Shown here piece after piece: positions 40,599 through 49,096 of a stretch of DNA of 64,000 nt. Where the stretch lies: NCBI GenBank assembly GCA_963824195.1, contig CAWGOJ010000012.1, positions 55,683 to 119,682 of the forward strand, given 5' to 3'. The notes under the pieces were generated by a model. It searched no databases and had not been told where the DNA came from. It was given only the letters and a program-made list of their open reading frames with translations. The stretch comes from Bog-473 sp963824195 (lineage in GTDB: Bacteria > Actinomycetota > Acidimicrobiia > Acidimicrobiales > RAAP-2). The number at the start of each line of letters is the position of its first letter. Positions within the stretch are counted from its first letter, which is position 1. A program made the translations under genes and the position numbers.

Positions 40599-43106
40599 TT
40601 ACTCGGCCCTCAGAACTAGCGCCGTCGGGGTCCGGGCAGCTGTGCGGCCGGGAAACGCCGCGACGAGGTTGGCCAACACGATCGCGCCCAGAGCGACCAG
40701 GGCGAGCGGGACGATTGCGACCGTAGGATCGACAACAACGGAGAGCTGGTGCGCGAAGGCGTCCCACAGGAATCGCCCGAGGGCGATGCCGAGAGGGATG
40801 CCGACGACCAGACCGACGACGGCGACCACCGTCGCCTGCCAGGCCACAGCCGCAGCCAGCTGGCGGTGAGTGAAGCCGAATGTCTTCAAGAGGGCCATCT
40901 CGCGCCGCCGTCGCCGCACCGATGCCACCAGGGTCAGCCCGAGGGCGGCCACGGCTCCAACGGCCAGCCCACCGGCCAAGAGCCCCGGCGTCGTGCCCAT
41001 CGAGCGGTAGTTGACGATCTCCGCCGGTCGCTGCGGTCCCAGGAGCTGAATCGTCAACCCGTATGCGTCGAGGCCGCCCTGGGCCACGGATTGTGGTGAG
41101 CGGAACAGCTGGAGCGCCGTGTGGGCGATCTTCTCCAGGGATCGTTGGGCGGCGGCCGGATCCGAACCAGGCTGCAGGCGGATGAACACAGCGTTCGGGC
41201 CCGACGCCGGGCCGAACTGGTCTTCGAGCCCGGGGGGAACGGCCGACGTGGGGATCAGCGCGCCGGTGCTCATGGTCGGATGGACGCTGATGACCTCGCC
41301 GATCGTCGGCAGAGTCGCCGTACCGACCACCCGCAGGCGAACGGCGGGGATCCCGTCGCCGCGGACCACCACGGTGTCGCCGATCCGTTTGTGCAGCTGG
41401 GCCAGCGTGGCCGGACCGAGCACGATCTGTCCTCCCCCGTCCATCCGGCGACCCGTGAGCACCGGCGGGGCGATCGCCGCGTGCGCCGGCTCGGCCAGGA
41501 GCGGCACCACCTGGCCGTCGATATCCACTGTCCCGAAGTAGACCCCCGTCGTGTTGGCCACCGCCGGGTCACGGGCTAGCAGCGGTTGGACCACTCGGGA
41601 GGGGACGGGTCCGTAGCCGTCCGTCGAGTAGAGCGCGTAGTCGAAGTTCCATCCGTACAGCTTGGGATGGGAGATGAGCGTGTTCAGGCTGGCCCCGAAG
41701 GTGAGTGTGGCCGTCACGACAAGGATCGCCAGTACAGCGCCCAACATCACAGAACGGACAGGTACCGCATTGCGGCCCCGCCCGCTCTCGAGGGCGAACC
41801 GGAGCCCGGCGATCCCCGAGACTGGGATGCCGGCCGCCAGGCCGAACTGTACGATGCTCGAGCCGTGTTCCCGCACCCGCCCGAGGGAGGTGGCGCGGTG
41901 CGGAGCCTGGCGGTAGGCCAGTGCCATCGCCACCCCGACGACCACCAAGATCAGCGCGAGCACCCCGAAGCCGAGAACCGTCCAGTCGAAGTTGACGCCC
42001 GGAGAGGGATCGACGGCGCGCACCGGCCCGAACGGGGCGAGCGGGGACAGGCCGACGGCGACCGCTCCTGCTAGCAGGGAGCCGGCCATCACTGCGCCCA
42101 CGATGCCGAGCAACCCGTCGGTCGAGGTCACCGGCGGCCCCGCTCCGATGGCCCGCAGCACGGAGGTGTCTTCCGCCCCGGCGCGCAGCTGGCGCGAGAC
42201 GGCCTGGATACCGATGAGGAGCGCGGCGAGAGCGGCGATGACCCCGAACACCCCGAGGGCGATGGCCTCGGGGTGTATGGCTCGCTGGGCCTCGGCTTCG
42301 ATTTCCGAGGTGACATAGACCTGGAGCGCGGGGGACGCTCCCGAGGCGGCGGCGCTCGTGTCAAGAAGGTGCGCGTACTCGTGCTCGACGGTGGTGTCGT
42401 ACTGGCTCCCACCTCGGAGCTGGATCCCGTCGTAAGTGCCCGCCTGGCAGCAGGATTCCAGCTCGTGCAGCAGTGCGGCCGTCCCGAGCAGGAAGCCCGT
42501 GTTGCCCCGGTCGATGTCGTCCTGGACGACCTGGGTGTTGAACGTGCCGATCCCCACGACCGTCATTCGGATGACCCGGTAGGGGGTCAAGGTCTTCTGA
42601 TTGTTCGCCCAGATCCCGATGGGCACGTGGGAGCCCACGTGCAGCCCCAAGAACGCGGCCGCGCTCGGGGTGACGACCACTTCGTCTGCGCGGGTCGGGT
42701 CGGCCCGCCGCCCCGAGGTGATCGTGACGCGGTCCAGGCGGGAGTACTCCCCGTCGGCGCTGGCGATCAGCTCGACCTGGGCGAGCAGGACCGTGCCCAA
42801 CCCACCGGTAGGTGTCTGTGTGGCCGCGTTGAAGGAATCGGCACAGGCCACGCGGCGCACGTGAGGCAGCCGGGCGATCTGGCTGATGAGATCTGACGAG
42901 CAGGCCACCGCCGTGGTCGGCTGCACCAGGAGGTCCGAGGGATCGGTCCCGGCGAGGAAGGTCGAGTACGAGGACTCGGTACGACGAGCACCGGCGATGG
43001 ACGCCATGGCCAGGCCGCCCACCAGCCCGATCAGAAGGACGATTGCCAGGAGTCCGGGCCATCGTCGTCGGAAGGTGGCCCGAAAGATGTACCAAGCGAC
43101 GCTCAA
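40599..43106 (-). CDS. Large FtsX-type ABC transporter permease (orphan)
   Basis: The 835-residue protein has an N-terminal helix, a MacB-like periplasmic domain, four central helices, a second periplasmic domain and three C-terminal helices, the double-FtsX layout. Both FtsX cores are visible (VLRAIGAGPPVTSTDGLLG, and RRRREMALLKTFGFTHRQLA). It should work with a LolD-type ATPase, but none is encoded on this strand beside it; the gene upstream has no relation. It may recruit an ATPase from elsewhere in the genome or have lost its partner. Full length and clean codon use argue for a real gene. Confidence 0.9.
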   Translation of the reverse strand: MSVAWYIFRATFRRRWPGLLAIVLLIGLVGGLAMASIAGARRTESSYSTFLAGTDPSDLLVQPTTAVACSSDLISQIARLPHVRRVACADSFNAATQTPTGGLGTVLLAQVELIASADGEYSRLDRVTITSGRRADPTRADEVVVTPSAAAFLGLHVGSHVPIGIWANNQKTLTPYRVIRMTVVGIGTFNTQVVQDDIDRGNTGFLLGTAALLHELESCCQAGTYDGIQLRGGSQYDTTVEHEYAHLLDTSAAASGASPALQVYVTSEIEAEAQRAIHPEAIALGVFGVIAALAALLIGIQAVSRQLRAGAEDTSVLRAIGAGPPVTSTDGLLGIVGAVMAGSLLAGAVAVGLSPLAPFGPVRAVDPSPGVNFDWTVLGFGVLALILVVVGVAMALAYRQAPHRATSLGRVREHGSSIVQFGLAAGIPVSGIAGLRFALESGRGRNAVPVRSVMLGAVLAILVVTATLTFGASLNTLISHPKLYGWNFDYALYSTDGYGPVPSRVVQPLLARDPAVANTTGVYFGTVDIDGQVVPLLAEPAHAAIAPPVLTGRRMDGGGQIVLGPATLAQLHKRIGDTVVVRGDGIPAVRLRVVGTATLPTIGEVISVHPTMSTGALIPTSAVPPGLEDQFGPASGPNAVFIRLQPGSDPAAAQRSLEKIAHTALQLFRSPQSVAQGGLDAYGLTIQLLGPQRPAEIVNYRSMGTTPGLLAGGLAVGAVAALGLTLVASVRRRRREMALLKTFGFTHRQLAAAVAWQATVVAVVGLVVGIPLGIALGRFLWDAFAHQLSVVVDPTVAIVPLALVALGAIVLANLVAAFPGRTAARTPTALVLRAE

Positions 43107-43155
43107 TGCCCATCAACCCCTGTAGCAGCACCAACTCGGACGCGGATCGCATCGG

Positions 43156-43392
43156 TCAAGGCTCGACGTACCAGCTGACCGCCCAGTAGTCATTGGGGAC
43201 AGTGTTGACCAGTATCGGTCGATGGCCAAGTGGGGCAGCTTCCGGGTCGCACTCGTGCCACCACCCCCGTTCCCAACAGGTTGCACGCCTGGTCATGTTC
43301 CGATCCACGTTTTGGCCCCAAGTGATGGGGGTAGGGGCGAAGCTGCCCTGGAAGGCCAGGTAGCGGGGCGACCCCGCCGGAACTTTTCGCAA
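43156..43392 (-). CDS. Possible small protein or C-terminal remnant (78 aa)
   Basis: An open frame on the minus strand ends with TRRATCWERGWWHECDPEAA, then NTVPNDYWAVSWYVEP. It is rich in Trp, Tyr and Cys, unlike a random frame, and may be the tail of a secreted protein whose beginning is lost. I recognise no family and see no clear ribosome site. Confidence 0.3.
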   Translation of the reverse strand: MRKVPAGSPRYLAFQGSFAPTPITWGQNVDRNMTRRATCWERGWWHECDPEAAPLGHRPILVNTVPNDYWAVSWYVEP

Positions 43393-43690
43393 TGACGGTC
43401 GAGAGCACCCTCACGGGTACGTATCGCTCTCTCCAGGCGGAGGCCAGGGCCATCCGAGAGGTTGGCGGCGGAAGCATCGTGAATGTGAGCTCCATGGCAG
43501 CGACCCACGTCAGCCACTGGCAGTCGGCATATGGTGCGGCGAAGGCCGGAGTGGACATGTTCACTCGGGTCGCAGCTGACGAACTTGGGCCTCACGGCAT
43601 CGGGGTCAACGCCGTCCTCTCAGTCGAGTGTCTTCGTACATAACGGGACAGTGCATCGGAGTCGACGGTGGCCTCTCTGAGGCGACTTCC
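43392..43690 (+). pseudogene. Short-chain dehydrogenase (SDR) remnant
   Basis: The frame has the SDR active-site stretch GGSIVNVSSMAATHVSHWQ followed by SAYGAAKAGVDMFTRVAADE, with the Ser and the Y-x3-K residues, then GIGVNAV. After ~80 residues the frame breaks, and the usual C-terminus SYITGQCIGVDGG appears in another frame at about 43633-43675. The Rossmann N-terminus is absent. This is a piece of an SDR with an internal loss. Confidence 0.75.
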
Positions 43691-43842
43691 AGATATCGGG
43701 CATCTCTCCCACCGGCCCACCCCCGACTTCTTCGCAGAGGGTGAGCCTCAGGTGCTTGTCTAGTGTCAGGTGACTACCCGAGAGTGCGTCGCCGAAGCCG
43801 AACGGAATTGGGTGCCCCAGTACGCCGGGGTCGGAGGCCGTC

Positions 43843-44304
43843 CTACGAACGCTCTGCGACCGCCTTGACCCGTTCGAGGGTGCGGAGCATGTCCCGTTGA
43901 TTACGGCGCTCCCGCAAGAACCCCCCGAGTGGGTACCAGACTTTGGTGAAGAGGTTGTCGCCCAGGTCGAATGACTCGGTGACGTCGGTTCCTCCATCGT
44001 CGGCGGCGCGAAACTCGTAGCGCCAGGTGTTCATCGGCCGTTCCCGCATGATGACAGCGAACTCGAACACCTCGCCTCGCTGACTCTCGGTGACTTTGCA
44101 CGTGGTCCAGTAGAGGACCGGCCAGTTCTCGTTGCGCTTTACGTGGCCCCGGTACCGTGCACCGACCGCCGGGCCGGTGGCTCCGTCAATCCACTCGGCC
44201 TCGATTACCTCGGGGCTGAACTCGCCCATCTTGGTGATGTCGCTGACGAGGTCCCAGACTCTGTCCGGCGGTGCGTCGATGTGGAGAGTGACTTCGGCTC
44301 GCAT
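43843..44304 (-). CDS. SRPBCC-family protein (polyketide cyclase/dehydrase-like)
   Basis: The 153-residue protein has the START-like N-terminus VTLHIDAPPDRVWDLVSDIT and MGEFSPEVIEAEW, followed by GARYRGHVKRN and a C-terminal helix with ERRNQRDMLRTLERVKAV. SRPBCC proteins hold hydrophobic ligands in a deep cavity. No partner gene suggests a ligand. The ATG at 44304 is the natural start. Confidence 0.85.
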   Translation of the reverse strand: MRAEVTLHIDAPPDRVWDLVSDITKMGEFSPEVIEAEWIDGATGPAVGARYRGHVKRNENWPVLYWTTCKVTESQRGEVFEFAVIMRERPMNTWRYEFRAADDGGTDVTESFDLGDNLFTKVWYPLGGFLRERRNQRDMLRTLERVKAVAERS

Positions 44305-44426
44305 GGCAGCAGACCTTACGGCGCCCTACGGCGGCTGTCCGCTCCGTAACAAACCACCTGCCCCTATACGCCAGCCATGGCTGCGTCCCACTGTGACGAG
44401 GTGCGTGGCGTCGATCGAAGTTGGAT

Positions 44427-44745
44427 TTACTCGAGCCTGTACTCCCAGCCCGCCCGCCAGGCGAAATCAGCCGTAATCGTTTCTTCAAGGTCTTCCCCGT
44501 TCAGAAAGTGCTCAAGGCCCCAGCGGGTAGCCGCGTGACCGACAACCAGGATCCGTTGACCATCCCACCTAAGCCGCAAATCGGTGAGAAAACGGCTCAC
44601 CCGTTCTGCTGCTTAGCGCCAACTTTCGCCGCCGGGGTAGGGGAGGTCGAGGTGCTTGCGCCGATCACGATGAACCTGAGGAGCAGCTGCGCCGTTCAGC
44701 TGTCCGTCGCCGGGTCTGGGTGCCAGCCTGCGGTTCGCACCAACC
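44427..44745 (-). pseudogene. Histidine phosphatase family (PGM-like) pseudogene with in-frame stop
   Basis: The minus strand encodes DGQLNGAAAPQVHRDRRKHL, then DLPYPGGESWR, a TAA stop at 44613-44615, then AAERVSRFLTDLRLRWDGQR, ILVVGHAATRWGLEHFL and AWRAGWEYRLE ending at 44427. This is the C-terminal half of a phosphoglycerate-mutase-like phosphatase with the second catalytic His (VGHAATR). The stop replaces the usual Gln after ESWR, a simple CAA to TAA change. The N-terminal RHG part is missing. Confidence 0.75.
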
Positions 44746-44749
44746 GGCC

Positions 44750-45115
44750 TCATCCGTCAAGTCCCTCAGGGAACGCTTGGGCGATTCGCACCCTGATGAG
44801 TCGCTCGACCAGGCGCTTCGGTAGTGGTGCGTCGACTGGGAACTGGAGCGCTCCCTTGGATGTCTTGTAGCTTGCAACTTCGTCTCGAAGCAACGGAAAT
44901 ACGGAACCGCTGTGGGGAAGGTAGCTCAGGTGGTTCTTGAAAGCAGCGAATCCGGCGATGACCTTCCCGTCGACTCTGAACGCCGGGACTTGATATGAGA
45001 TCCCTTCTTCGGCACCTGGGACTACTTCAAGGATCGTCTGGCGCAATCGCTGCAGAGTGGATCGTTTCGGCTCCTCAAGATCCGCCAAGTACCGATCAAT
45101 TTCGTCACTGGACAC
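44750..45115 (-). CDS. DUF1801 (YdhG/YjhX iron-chaperone-like) protein
   Basis: Starting at GTG 45115 the 121-residue protein reads MSSDEIDRYLADLEEPKRST, then LRQTILEVVPGAEEGISYQV and VDGKVIAGFAAFKNHLSYLP, typical of DUF1801. The family resembles the small frataxin-like YdhG fold; its function is uncertain. A longer frame up to 45247 adds non-homologous residues. It lies between a pseudogene and repeat copy 3. Confidence 0.82.
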   Translation of the reverse strand: MSSDEIDRYLADLEEPKRSTLQRLRQTILEVVPGAEEGISYQVPAFRVDGKVIAGFAAFKNHLSYLPHSGSVFPLLRDEVASYKTSKGALQFPVDAPLPKRLVERLIRVRIAQAFPEGLDG

Positions 45116-45237
45116 GTATCCGATTTTCGTGACAGGTCCGCTCAAGGTCAAGAGGCCAGGTATCTGCGCCTGCCCCAGAACGCCATCCGGACGTGGCCAT
45201 CCCTGCACCTCGATCCCCGATCTAACGGTGGCGACCA

Positions 45238-45441
45238 TGGCTTCCAATGCTGGCCCTGCCCAGGAGGACTACGGGCAAGCCAATGACAGCGGCCTTGTCG
45301 AGGAGCACCGTGCCGACTCGGATCTGGGGAGCTTCCTCATGCAGATCGGCATGTTCTCCCTTGAGCTGACGCCTTGGGAGCCGACCGAGGGGTGCCTCCG
45401 AAGTGCCGGACTGCCCCACCTTCCCGGCAGCGAGGATTGAG
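45238..45441 (+). CDS. Hypothetical protein, 67 aa (doubtful)
   Basis: From ATG 45238 the frame gives MASNAGPAQEDYGQANDSGL, then FLMQIGMFSLELTPWEPTEG. The codon pattern is moderately GC3 rich. Its last codons run into repeat copy 3, so the end may be accidental. There is no family match and no good ribosome site. Confidence 0.3.
45403..45427 (-). repeat. Dispersed short repeat, copy 3
   Basis: On the minus strand this reads CCGGGAAGGTGGGGCAGTCC followed by GGCAC. It matches the other copies in GG-AAGGTGGG-CAGT and keeps the CGGG flank seen in copy 4. Confidence 0.5.
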
Positions 45442-45484
45442 GTGGCCGACGTTGTGACGGCCTTCGTGAAGTCTGAGTTGTACA

Positions 45485-45510
45485 GGGGGCGGTGACGAAC
45501 CACCGCCCCC
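45485..45510 (+). terminator. Strong GC hairpin
   Basis: GGGGGCGGTG-ACGAAC-CACCGCCCCC is a perfect ten-pair stem with a six-base loop. There is no T-tract. It lies 44 bp after the doubtful 67-residue gene and is the strongest simple hairpin I noticed. It may be a terminator for either strand. Confidence 0.55.
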
Positions 45511-45711
45511 ACCATCACGCTGACATTTGCGGACCGTCCCGAGATAGAGCCGGCCTAGATCTGCTTGGTCAACGTATCGACAACCCGCGAGACCAAGTCC
45601 GGTTGGATTGCCTCAAGGCCGTCCGAACTTTGGTCGATATTGGCCGTGGGAACGCGTTTCGTTGGGTTCACTGAGTCAACGTCTCGCTGAACGATCGGGG
45701 GCGATGGCCCG

Positions 45712-46020
45712 GTGGTGGTGACGGTCTGCGACAGAGTTGACCCCATTGACCGAGTTGAACTCACAGACTGGTTCGATCGGGCGCGTCTGCCCAGGAGTCC
45801 GCTCATGGCCGCCAAGCGGCAGTTCGATGCTCTTATCTACGACGGCGAAGACGTTCCCGGGTTGGGCGCCTCCGACCGCCTCTACGACGTGGCCAACCTG
45901 GCGGTAGGCAATCTCTTTCCCGACATAGCGGTCAGGAGACGCTTCAAGGCCCGAGCGATGGCCTACCGCGCTGTCGCCGACACCGTGCGGTCCACCATCA
46001 CTGAGGAAACGGCGACGTGA
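45712..46020 (+). CDS. Hypothetical protein, 102 aa
   Basis: The frame from GTG 45712 gives MVVTVCDRVDPIDRVELTDW, AAKRQFDALIYDGEDVPGLG and YDVANLAVGNLFPDIAVRRR. Codon use follows the GC3 bias of real genes here, and the protein is mixed in composition with probable helices. I recognise no family. It precedes the PilZ gene by ~117 bp on the same strand. Confidence 0.45.
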   Translation: MVVTVCDRVDPIDRVELTDWFDRARLPRSPLMAAKRQFDALIYDGEDVPGLGASDRLYDVANLAVGNLFPDIAVRRRFKARAMAYRAVADTVRSTITEETAT

Positions 46021-46137
46021 TGGTGACTCAACTCGTTGAGCTTCGGGGTGCGATCGACCAACACACCGCGGCCATCGATCAGGCGGAGCCCTGAATCCGG
46101 ATTCAGACAGCAACAGGCAGCCATGAGGAGAGTGAAC

Positions 46138-46509
46138 ATGGAGAACCGCCGGCGAGTACCACGCCAACCTGCTGGCTGGGTTGGGTTGTGCCACGTCGAG
46201 GGCGGGTCCGTCGTCGGGTGGTGGCAAGACTGTCGGGTCATCGACATCTCGATGCTCGGTCTCGGGATCACGTTCCAGTACCCCCGGCCCTCCGAGCTCG
46301 TGGGTCGGGGCATTTCCCTGGAAGTTCCCGCAGCGGGTGACTCGGTCAAGATCCGGTTCGAAGGCGAAATCAAAAGTGCAACAGCAGCGATCCCCGAGGG
46401 GACCGTCCGAGTCGGAGTCGAGTTCGTTGGGCTCTCTGAAGCCGAGCGGGCAATTACCGCTGTTCTGAGTGTGATGAACCGTCGCCTCGCTCGCCTTTCC
46501 ACGGCGTAG
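46138..46509 (+). CDS. PilZ-domain protein
   Basis: The 123-residue protein carries the c-di-GMP motifs R5-x3-R9 (MENRRRVPRQPAG) and D-I-S-M-L-G (D/NxSxxG) in a PilZ barrel. It is probably a stand-alone c-di-GMP receptor. ATG 46138 is chosen because GAGGAG lies about eight bases upstream; an ATG at 46123 is also possible. No diguanylate cyclase is encoded in the window. Confidence 0.85.
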   Translation: MENRRRVPRQPAGWVGLCHVEGGSVVGWWQDCRVIDISMLGLGITFQYPRPSELVGRGISLEVPAAGDSVKIRFEGEIKSATAAIPEGTVRVGVEFVGLSEAERAITAVLSVMNRRLARLSTA

Positions 46510-46691
46510 GTCCGTCGACTTCTCGGGCCCACGCGAAGTCTCCCCCGAGCAGCCGACAGATCCGAGGACTTACTTCCGGCGAACGGGGGCACCCCGGTCG
46601 GACGAGTGCGATCAGATCCGGGTCCGTTGCTGCGGCTCATCAATAAGTGTTCGATCGGCGGAACATGCTCTCGAACGGGCAGACTGGGGCT

Positions 46692-47468
46692 ATGGGTGAT
46701 TCAGCCACGTACCGACTCGATGGCCATGTGGCCACCATCACCTACAACCGACCCGACGCACTCAACGCTATCAACGCCCAGATGAGGCGCGACCTCAATG
46801 ACGCCTTTTCGCGGTTTCGTGACGACGAAGAAGCATGGGTGGCCATCGTCACTGGTTCGGGACGCTCCTTCTGCGTGGGCGCTGACTTGCGCCAGGGCGC
46901 TGGGTCCGCGGGGGAGTTCTCAGGCACCTTCTGGGAGAAGCCGACACTGAATTCCTTTGAGAGCGGGTGGGAGATCTTCAAGCCGGTCATTGCTGCCGTG
47001 AATGGGTACTGCCTGGGTTACGGGCTCACGCTTGCCACCTGGTGCGATTTCATACTGGCGAGCGACCGAGCCGAGTTCGGTCTTCCAGAGGTTAACCTCG
47101 GAGTCCCGGCGATCGTGGCGTCGATACGCCTTCCGCAGCGGATCAACTGGGCCGACGCGATGGAGCTGTTGCTCACGGGGGAGCGCATCAATGCCGAGCG
47201 AGCACACGCGATGGGTCTGGTCTGGAGGGTCGTCTCGCACGACACTCTGCTCGACGAGGCCAACGCACTGGCTAGACGCCTTCTTCACGGAGCACCTCTG
47301 GCTCAGCGAGCTATGAAGGAGATGGCGATGCGCACGCGCCACATGGCGACGCTGGAGGCCATCCGCTTCGGCGAGACTATGCGGCACGTTGCCGCGGCGA
47401 CACAGGACTCGGCGGAAGGCTTCCGGGCCGCAGCTGAGGAGCGCCAGCCGCGCTGGACCGGACGATGA
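46692..47468 (+). CDS. Enoyl-CoA hydratase/isomerase family protein
   Basis: A 258-residue crotonase: oxyanion-hole segments GRSFCVGADLRQ and NGYCLGYGLTLATWCDFILA, and the acidic residue in FGLPEVNLGVPAI, with the C-terminal helix region ERINAERAHAMGLVWRVV. It would hydrate or isomerise an acyl-CoA. The ATG at 46692 starts at homology. It has no beta-oxidation neighbours. Confidence 0.9.
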   Translation: MGDSATYRLDGHVATITYNRPDALNAINAQMRRDLNDAFSRFRDDEEAWVAIVTGSGRSFCVGADLRQGAGSAGEFSGTFWEKPTLNSFESGWEIFKPVIAAVNGYCLGYGLTLATWCDFILASDRAEFGLPEVNLGVPAIVASIRLPQRINWADAMELLLTGERINAERAHAMGLVWRVVSHDTLLDEANALARRLLHGAPLAQRAMKEMAMRTRHMATLEAIRFGETMRHVAAATQDSAEGFRAAAEERQPRWTGR

Positions 47469-47500
47469 ACACGCTGGACCCTTCATAGTTTGAGTCATGC

Positions 47501-47524
47501 TGCCGAACTGCCCCACCGTCCCGG
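47501..47524 (-). repeat. Dispersed short repeat, copy 4
   Basis: On the minus strand this reads CCGGGACGGTGGGGCAGTTC followed by GGCA, 32 bp after the crotonase stop. It matches copies 1-3 and 5 in the core. Confidence 0.5.
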
Positions 47525-47760
47525 CGACGCTCCGATCACTTGTCGAGCCTCTTATTGAGTCACGCGTCTTCGAGATGGTGACCCCGAGCTGAGGGCCGGC
47601 GAATCGCTGGGAAGTCAGACCTGAAGGCCGACAAAACGGGGTAACGCCAGACCCGCAGCCGCCAAAGCGGGGGGTTCTTGTCGCCACGGATTAGCGGAGT
47701 CCCCCCCGATGCTTATGCCACCGTCCCGGCGGTGGCCGGGCATACCGCCGAGTGCGGCCC

Positions 47761-48564
47761 TCAGGAGCGATCCCCCTTGCTGATGCCGAGCCGAATCGCT
47801 CTGGCCACAGGAGACAGCCGATCCAGCGGACCATCTAGATCCAGTCCATTCGAGACTGCCATTGGTGGTTGAGCCAGGAATCTGGGTTGATCGCCATGGT
47901 GTGGCCAACTGGCTGCGTGCACCAAGAAGGGGTGACAGACGAACACGTCGCCAGCGGAGCCGGTTGCAAACACTTCGCCACTCCTCGATGCCGGGAGTGG
48001 GATCTCCGATTCTTGGCCTTCGTAGGCACCGGGCAGGCCAGCTTCACCGGCGGTAGCGAGCAGCCTTGCCATCTCAAGATGGGAGCCGGGGAGCAGGCGG
48101 CTCGGTGCGTCGTCTGTCCCCACGTCGGAGACCAGGCACAACAAGAGCAACGCCCGCCCTTTCGATCGGTAGTTCACGCACCAGCGGGAGTCACCTGGTG
48201 GTTGGAAGCTCGAATCGACGTGCCACCCGGCGTCCCCCGGATCCTCCTCGCTGGGAAATCTCACGACGAACGCACCCAAGTTCGGGCGGGCCTGCCAGGC
48301 GTCCGGGTTGACCAACTGGCCGACGGCGTCGAGCAAGCGCGCGGCGTTGGCTGCCCTGCTGAAGCAATCTCCCCTCGGCACACCCCTGACCACCGGCCGT
48401 CGCCAAGTGTTCGGACTTGCGAGGTCGATTCCCAGCTGCTGGGCTGCCGACCGACGACACTCCTCAGCCGGTTCCGGTGAAAAGGCGGAACGAACCATGA
48501 GGTAGCCCTCCCTGATGAATCGCTCGAGTTCCGGTGGCTCCAGCACGCAGCCATTCTGATGCAT
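47761..48564 (-). CDS. Phytanoyl-CoA dioxygenase (PhyH) family protein
   Basis: The 267-residue protein has the Fe(II)/2-oxoglutarate site H-x-D in DAGWHVDSSFQPPG and the distal His in VCHPFLVHAASWPHHGDQPR, with the following Arg for 2-oxoglutarate. It starts FIREGYLMVRSAFSPE, as is usual for PhyH proteins. It may hydroxylate a lipid or a secondary metabolite. It stands alone; its 3' side faces the crotonase gene across a ~290 bp gap (47469-47760) with repeat copy 4. Confidence 0.88.
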   Translation of the reverse strand: MHQNGCVLEPPELERFIREGYLMVRSAFSPEPAEECRRSAAQQLGIDLASPNTWRRPVVRGVPRGDCFSRAANAARLLDAVGQLVNPDAWQARPNLGAFVVRFPSEEDPGDAGWHVDSSFQPPGDSRWCVNYRSKGRALLLLCLVSDVGTDDAPSRLLPGSHLEMARLLATAGEAGLPGAYEGQESEIPLPASRSGEVFATGSAGDVFVCHPFLVHAASWPHHGDQPRFLAQPPMAVSNGLDLDGPLDRLSPVARAIRLGISKGDRS

Positions 48565-49096
48565 CCCACTGAACCGGCGTGTGGAGACACTCCCAGCACG
48601 ATTGATGGACGCGCGTTATGAACTCACCTGTAGCTCCCTAGATCGTCGATCGGGCGCCGGAAGCGCATCGACCACGAAGTTCTGCGCGCACGCTCTGGAC
48701 CTGTCGGCGGCAAAGTGGGGCACCTGATCGAGAACAGTCGACTGGTCGAGTCACACAGGGTGGAGTAGACGATCTATTCAAACTTTCCTGAGCTGCGAGA
48801 ACGGCTCAGGGGCTCGCGGCCCCGCTTGGCGGCTGGGAGAGGTGACGGCGCGCCGCTCCCGGGGCTACTAGCTCGACCGGTGGCGACGACCCGCGCGGAG
48901 CGGGACACCCCCGGACCGGGCGTGTGCGATCTGGCCATCGTGGGGCGTCGATCACCCGGTGCGACAGGTTCCAGTCCCCCCTTGTGCCCGACCGGGCCGC
49001 CGGTATCATCGGTTTCTTGCGTCGAGCGCCTGGCAGGGGAGGCCCCGCCGGTTCGAGCCGCCACAGATCCCATCCCCGAGAGAACGGGTGTAGCCG
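48565..49096. other. Gap upstream of ino1
   Basis: This 532 bp stretch separates the PhyH gene from ino1. I see no supported gene in it. Its right part holds a good candidate promoter for ino1 (48982-49009). Confidence 0.5.
48982..49009 (+). promoter_or_regulatory. Candidate sigma70-type promoter for ino1
   Basis: TTGTGC and TATCAT are separated by 16 bp, which fits a -35/-10 pair, leaving a ~80 base leader before the ino1 ATG at 49097. Confidence 0.4.

Noticed and set aside
44915..44940. GGTAGCTCAGGTGGTTC, like a tRNA D-arm
   Set aside because: It lies within the DUF1801 coding region and no acceptor stem, anticodon arm or T-arm follows.
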